Positions 3,838 through 6,927 of a stretch of 6,927 bases of DNA are shown here, one piece after another. The notes under the pieces were generated by a model. The model searched no databases and was not told where the DNA came from. It worked only from the letters and a program-made list of their open reading frames with translations. The DNA comes from Gammaproteobacteria bacterium (GTDB lineage Bacteria > Pseudomonadota > Gammaproteobacteria > Chromatiales > Chromatiaceae): positions 1 through 6,927 of the forward strand of contig DAOUQU010000084.1 in NCBI GenBank assembly GCA_030625445.1, written 5' to 3'. The position numbers and the translations under genes were made by a program. The number at the start of each line of letters is the position of its first letter. The first letter of the stretch is position 1.

Positions 3838-5091
3838 CTAACACCTGGAGTCATCACAGATGACCGGTAATTTCTTATGGCCGGTCATCTGCAACGCTGC
3901 ATTTTTGCGCAGGTTGCCACCGACCGACTGATTGATGAGCACGCTGAAAGGTTGCCATTTGCCATTGCGGTTGACAAAACCGGCGTAGCAGCTAACGCCT
4001 TTGAGCGTTCCGGTCTTGGCCATCACCTTGCCTTTTTTGAAGGTTCTCAGCAGAAAGCGGTAGGAGGTAAATGCCTTCACCACCTCCATCATCTGGCGTG
4101 CTGACAGCTTGGTTCCCCGTGAAAGGCCGGAGCCTTCCAGAATAGTGTAGTTGTTCCAGTGAAAACGGTTTTTGCTCCACTTCATCATCGAACGGCTCGC
4201 CATAGCCATGGTGATCGGCTTGTCGTTGGCATCTCTCTCCGCCAGCTGCAGAAAGATCTGGTTGGCGATGAAATTGCTGGAGTTATACAACATTGACTTC
4301 AGCACTTTCTCCAGGTCGCGGCTGTTTTCATGGATATAATACGGCTTCCAGTGCCGATTGACTTTGCCTGTTGTTATCTCTCCCCCGACCTTGATGCCCT
4401 GCTGTTTCAGTTTCGCCAGAAATAGCTCGCCAAAATAGCGCTCGGCGCGTTTTTCCGTGCCCAGATTGACCCTCCAGTTGCCGTGCTTGCGAATCTTCTC
4501 CTTTGTCAGCGCAATGGTCACAGGCGTTAACGGCGTGCGCTTGTCACTGATCACCACCTTTCCCTTTTTGGTTTTCTTGATTGCAGCCGTATTGAAATTT
4601 GCAGCAAGCGCGGTGATCGGCGCGTCATAAGGGTTGTCTGTCTTGGAGCGCCCGTCGATGACCAGGTTCGGCGCATAGTAGCTGCCATCGAGCACAATGC
4701 CGTTTATTTGCTTCAATCCCTTGCCTTTTAATGCCGTGACGATCAGATCCAGCTCTTCCGACACCAGGAAAGGGTCGCCATACCCTTTGATCCACAATCG
4801 CTTCTGCTTATCCACAAAAAAATCAGTATGAAAACGATGCTTTAACCCCCAGCGCTCGATGGCGGCAAGGGCGGTCAACAGTTTCATCGTTGACGCCGGA
4901 ACTCTGGGCACGTCTGCGCGTTTGGAGATGCGGATTTTGCCATTCTCTTCCATAATCATGCTGGCCTTGGGCAAACTGGCCAGGGTATGCAGTGCATCAA
5001 CCTGCTTTTTGTGTTTCTTTTTTGCCATGGCCGGCGTGGCAACCAGCGCAACCGTCAAAAACAGGGATATCACCGCATATTTGAGTCTCAT
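3838..5091 (-). CDS. dacB: D-alanyl-D-alanine carboxypeptidase/endopeptidase, PBP4 type
   Basis: This 417-residue peptidase S13 (PBP4) homologue trims the terminal D-Ala and cuts cross-links of peptidoglycan in the periplasm. All three penicillin-binding motifs are present: STMK at 67-70 (serine nucleophile S67), SSN at 271-273 and KTG at 359-361. GYGDPFLVSEEL (103-114) and GLSRGTKLSARQM are further family marks. A signal peptide with hydrophobic core AVISLFLTVALVATPAMA is followed by a lysine-rich segment. The ribosome site AAAGGAG (5101-5107, minus strand) lies 9 bases before ATG 5091. The protein is about 60 residues shorter than E. coli PBP4 (477): STMK to SSN spans 204 residues against about 244 there, so the insert domains are reduced. 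It sits between ubiA and ggt; the 136-base gap upstream is repeat-filled, so it may have its own promoter. Confidence 0.93.
   Translation of the reverse strand: MRLKYAVISLFLTVALVATPAMAKKKHKKQVDALHTLASLPKASMIMEENGKIRISKRADVPRVPASTMKLLTALAAIERWGLKHRFHTDFFVDKQKRLWIKGYGDPFLVSEELDLIVTALKGKGLKQINGIVLDGSYYAPNLVIDGRSKTDNPYDAPITALAANFNTAAIKKTKKGKVVISDKRTPLTPVTIALTKEKIRKHGNWRVNLGTEKRAERYFGELFLAKLKQQGIKVGGEITTGKVNRHWKPYYIHENSRDLEKVLKSMLYNSSNFIANQIFLQLAERDANDKPITMAMASRSMMKWSKNRFHWNNYTILEGSGLSRGTKLSARQMMEVVKAFTSYRFLLRTFKKGKVMAKTGTLKGVSCYAGFVNRNGKWQPFSVLINQSVGGNLRKNAALQMTGHKKLPVICDDSRC
3858..3890. repeat. Perfect 10-bp inverted repeat at the 3' end of dacB
   Basis: AGATGACCGG (3858-3867) and CCGGTCATCT (3881-3890) are exact complements around a 13-base loop. 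The structure lies in the last coding codons of dacB, 17 bases before its stop, with no T run. It could form an mRNA-end hairpin or be a chance product of coding sequence. Confidence 0.7.
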
Positions 5092-5113
5092 ACTACTTCA
5101 CTCCTTTAAAACA

Positions 5114-5227
5114 AGTTGGCAGTTGACAGTATGCAGTTTGCAGTAATAAAACAAAACTGCCAACTCTCTTTTGCTGCATACTGCCAACTGATGACTGCCA
5201 ACTTTCTTTTGTTGCTTACTGCCAACT
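5114..5227. repeat. Inverted and direct 10-base repeat cluster, ubiA-dacB gap
   Basis: ACTGCCAACT occurs at 5156, 5180, 5194 and 5218, spaced 24, 14 and 24 bases. Its complement AGTTGGCAGT is at 5114. The 24-base units starting at 5156 and 5194 differ at only three positions. Arms 5120-5136 and 5174-5190 pair over 17 bases with one mismatch. The cluster fills most of the ubiA-dacB gap and begins 4 bases after the ubiA stop. It is a different repeat family from the CTCAGTC-type tracts. Confidence 0.85.
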
Positions 5228-5231
5228 TTTT

Positions 5232-6095
5232 TTAAACGTAATCCAGGAATAGCCCGGCAAACAGGGCCATTCCCACATAATTATTATTCAGAAAACCGTT
5301 GAAACAGGCGTCCGGATCACGTTCGCGGATCAACCACTGTTGATAGAGAAACAGCAGTGCCACCGTACCAACTCCAAGCCAGTACCAGCCTCCCCTGCTT
5401 GCCAGGAAACCAGCCCACAACAGCAACCCCAGCATCAGCAGCTGCAGCAGAGCGATGATCAGCCGGTCATAACTGCCGAACAGAATCGCCGTCGATTTGA
5501 TGCCGATTTTCAGGTCATCATAACGATCAACCATCGCATACATGGTGTCATAAATCAACGCCCAGATGACTGTCGCAGCAAACAGCACCCAGGCAACGGC
5601 GGGGACCTGGTTTTGCAATGCAGTAAATGCCATGGGGATCGCCCATCCAAATGCCATGCCAAGCACCAGCTGCGGCATGTGCGTGTAACGTTTCATAAAG
5701 GGGTAGATTGCTGCCAGGGCAACGGCCACGAAGGACATCAGAATGGTTTTGTTATTCAGCAGTAGCACCAGCATAAATGCCAGCAACGCCAGCAGTGCTG
5801 CAACCATCAGAGCTTCACGCGGAGAGACCCGTCCGCTGGCAATCGGCCGCTGACTTGTGCGCTGCACATGCCCGTCCAGATCCCTATCGGCATAGTCATT
5901 GATGGCGCATCCCGCCGAGCGCATCAGTGTCGTTCCTGCAATAAAAATCAGCACGATCCACCATGGCGGTTCACCCTCGCCGGCAACCCACAACGCCCAT
6001 AATCCCGGCCACAGCAGCAGCAGGATGCCAATCGGGCGATTAAGGCGAATCAACTCGCTATAGAGCGACAGTCGTGATTGTATGGTTTCACTCAT
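5232..6095 (-). CDS. ubiA: 4-hydroxybenzoate polyprenyltransferase
   Basis: This 287-residue integral membrane enzyme attaches the polyprenyl chain to 4-hydroxybenzoate, the second step of ubiquinone synthesis. The first aspartate-rich motif is NDYADRDLDGHV (66-77), followed by QRPIASG. The second is YDTMYAMVDRYDDLKIGIKS (182-201), then TAILFG. Together these are diagnostic of UbiA rather than other prenyltransferases, and they hold the magnesium-diphosphate of the donor. Eight or nine hydrophobic segments are visible, for example 22-38, 46-62, 95-113, 117-133, 142-160, 167-183, 212-230, 236-252 and 270-286. Length matches the E. coli enzyme (290). Its ATG overlaps the ubiC stop (ATGA, 6092-6095) and no strong ribosome site precedes it, so translation is probably coupled to ubiC. 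Confidence 0.97.
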   Translation of the reverse strand: MSETIQSRLSLYSELIRLNRPIGILLLLWPGLWALWVAGEGEPPWWIVLIFIAGTTLMRSAGCAINDYADRDLDGHVQRTSQRPIASGRVSPREALMVAALLALLAFMLVLLLNNKTILMSFVAVALAAIYPFMKRYTHMPQLVLGMAFGWAIPMAFTALQNQVPAVAWVLFAATVIWALIYDTMYAMVDRYDDLKIGIKSTAILFGSYDRLIIALLQLLMLGLLLWAGFLASRGGWYWLGVGTVALLFLYQQWLIRERDPDACFNGFLNNNYVGMALFAGLFLDYV

Positions 6096-6649
6096 CGCCG
6101 TTTGTGTTCACAGATTGCGGGTAAAAAAATTTCATTGACTAACAGTGGCTTGCCGGCATAGCAGAAGAGTGTACGCCGCCCCCAAAGCTCGCTCTCCATC
6201 TCTGACATCGAACTCATCGCCCACTGGTAGAGACGATGACTCGCCAGCAGTCTGGCATACTCGATGGCGCTGCGCCTGGTTGTTGGATCACTGAACAACA
6301 GTGCACCGAGTGGCTTGCTGCCGAGCCCCCGCAGATGGCTTGCTCTGCCGGTGAGGCTGCTTTTCGGTATCAGCGTTCTGGCATAGACATGCGGAGTGCC
6401 GTTACACAGCAGTTCGACTTCGCGCACCATCGCATATTCGCCAATCTTCATGTCAAGCAGCCTGGATTCCGAGAGCAGCGGCGCCTTCCACCTCTGGGAT
6501 CTGAGCCTGACCTCGAATTTGCCATCACAATGTTCGATCAGGCGTTGTGTCAATGAGCCGTTATCAGACAACCAGCCATAAAGAGAGCGGTCGACACACG
6601 CATAACGCAGCTGTGACAAAGGCATCCAGCGCGCATCAAATGCTGACAT
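6092..6649 (-). CDS. ubiC: Chorismate lyase (chorismate--pyruvate lyase)
   Basis: This 185-residue cytosolic enzyme converts chorismate to 4-hydroxybenzoate and pyruvate, supplying UbiA. Family marks are VREVELLC with R76, YARTLIP with R91, SKPLGALLF with L114, and the C-terminal WGRRTLFCYAGKPLLVNEIF containing E173. R76, R91 and the late glutamate match the substrate-binding and catalytic residues of E. coli UbiC, so it should be active. It is about 20 residues longer than the E. coli enzyme (165). ATG 6649 is the first start after the upstream spacer; only a weak ribosome site (CTGAG) precedes it. It is the first gene of the minus-strand group and overlaps ubiA by 4 bases. Confidence 0.93.
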   Translation of the reverse strand: MSAFDARWMPLSQLRYACVDRSLYGWLSDNGSLTQRLIEHCDGKFEVRLRSQRWKAPLLSESRLLDMKIGEYAMVREVELLCNGTPHVYARTLIPKSSLTGRASHLRGLGSKPLGALLFSDPTTRRSAIEYARLLASHRLYQWAMSSMSEMESELWGRRTLFCYAGKPLLVNEIFLPAICEHKRR

Positions 6650-6758
6650 TACTCAGGTTTTATTGCGATTCTATTCATCAGAATATTATCGCATAGCCGC
6701 AACCGCTCCACCTCATGCTAAACTATAAATAATTTTACAGCTACTCTGGAACACCCGC
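6650..6758. promoter_or_regulatory. Divergent intergenic region between ubiC and the right-edge gene
   Basis: This 109-base AT-rich spacer must hold promoters in both directions. For the rightward gene, TATAAA (6724-6729) is a plausible -10, giving a leader of about 23 bases. For ubiC, GATAAT on the minus strand (+ strand 6685-6690) is possible. Neither has a convincing -35. Confidence 0.35.
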
Positions 6759-6927
6759 ATGTTTGCATTGATTCGCATATTTCTCTTACTGGTTATTATT
6801 GCCGCCGTTGCACTGCTGATTCGTCCTGATCTCATTGAAATGTCCGGATTATCGAGCTCAAAGTCATCACAGAGTAGTGATACAACTGCACCGCCTTCTG
6901 TTGCTGAACAACGGACTCCAGAGACTG
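6759..6927 (+). CDS. Membrane-anchored or exported protein, N-terminus only (partial)
   Basis: ATG 6759 opens a frame that runs off the right edge after 56 codons. Residues 1-22, MFALIRIFLLLVIIAAVALL, form one hydrophobic segment with a single arginine near the start. A polar, serine/threonine/proline-rich linker follows (SSSKSSQSSDTTAPPSVAE). This looks like a single-pass anchor or uncleaved signal with a periplasmic domain beyond the window. A weak ribosome site (TCTGGA, 6745-6750) lies 8 bases upstream. It is transcribed divergently from ubiC. The family cannot be named from this piece. Confidence 0.65.
   Translation, partial: MFALIRIFLLLVIIAAVALLIRPDLIEMSGLSSSKSSQSSDTTAPPSVAEQRTPET

Noticed and set aside
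5114..5227. CRISPR-like array from the repeated ACTGCCAACT
   Set aside because: The repeat is only 10 bases, spacing is irregular and short, and the intervening sequences are themselves repeated.
5340..5765. 141-codon + strand open frame opposite ubiA
   Set aside because: It is antisense to a clear UbiA; the glutamine/histidine-rich translation is the expected mirror of hydrophobic membrane codons.

Overview
The window looks like a piece of a gammaproteobacterial chromosome. The best evidence is the ubiC-ubiA pair for the first steps of ubiquinone synthesis, joined by a 4-base overlap, together with a proteobacterial-type PBP4 and a periplasmic gamma-glutamyltransferase. I cannot name the genus. 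Several intergenic tracts of degenerate 7-base repeats are a distinctive feature of this genome.

Left third (1 to about 1950) is accessory DNA. It opens inside the last 61 codons of an IS21-family istB gene, followed by a terminator-like hairpin and a small acidic ORF. The element appears to end near base 628, directly against the 5' piece of an AAA/DUF4143-type ATPase gene on the minus strand, which it seems to have interrupted. After a 19-bp inverted repeat and a heptad tract comes a strong sigma70-type promoter. It drives a compact three-ORF unit: a 43-codon ORF overlapping a DUF4258-like gene, followed 5 bases later by a DUF2283-like gene, resembling a toxin-antitoxin module. Beyond a second heptad tract lie two exact 21-base direct repeats, a promoter-like -10 and a compact transcription unit (about 1749-1942). 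That unit has mutually exclusive long-range pairings, a possible pseudoknot, two tiny coupled ORFs and a clear Rho-independent terminator. It encodes nothing I recognise and is the best candidate here for something undescribed.

Right two thirds is housekeeping DNA, nearly all on the minus strand and transcribed right to left: ubiC, ubiA, dacB (PBP4), ggt. ubiC and ubiA make the ubiquinone ring precursor and prenylate it. dacB and ggt encode exported hydrolases acting on peptidoglycan peptides and gamma-glutamyl compounds. Repeat DNA fills both the ubiA-dacB and dacB-ggt gaps, and part of the ggt signal-peptide region is itself encoded by heptad repeats. At the right edge a divergent gene starts with a membrane-anchor sequence and runs out of the window.

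All calls rest on reading motifs and translated frames. No database search was possible, so family names for the small genes and the IS boundaries are hypotheses of stated strength.
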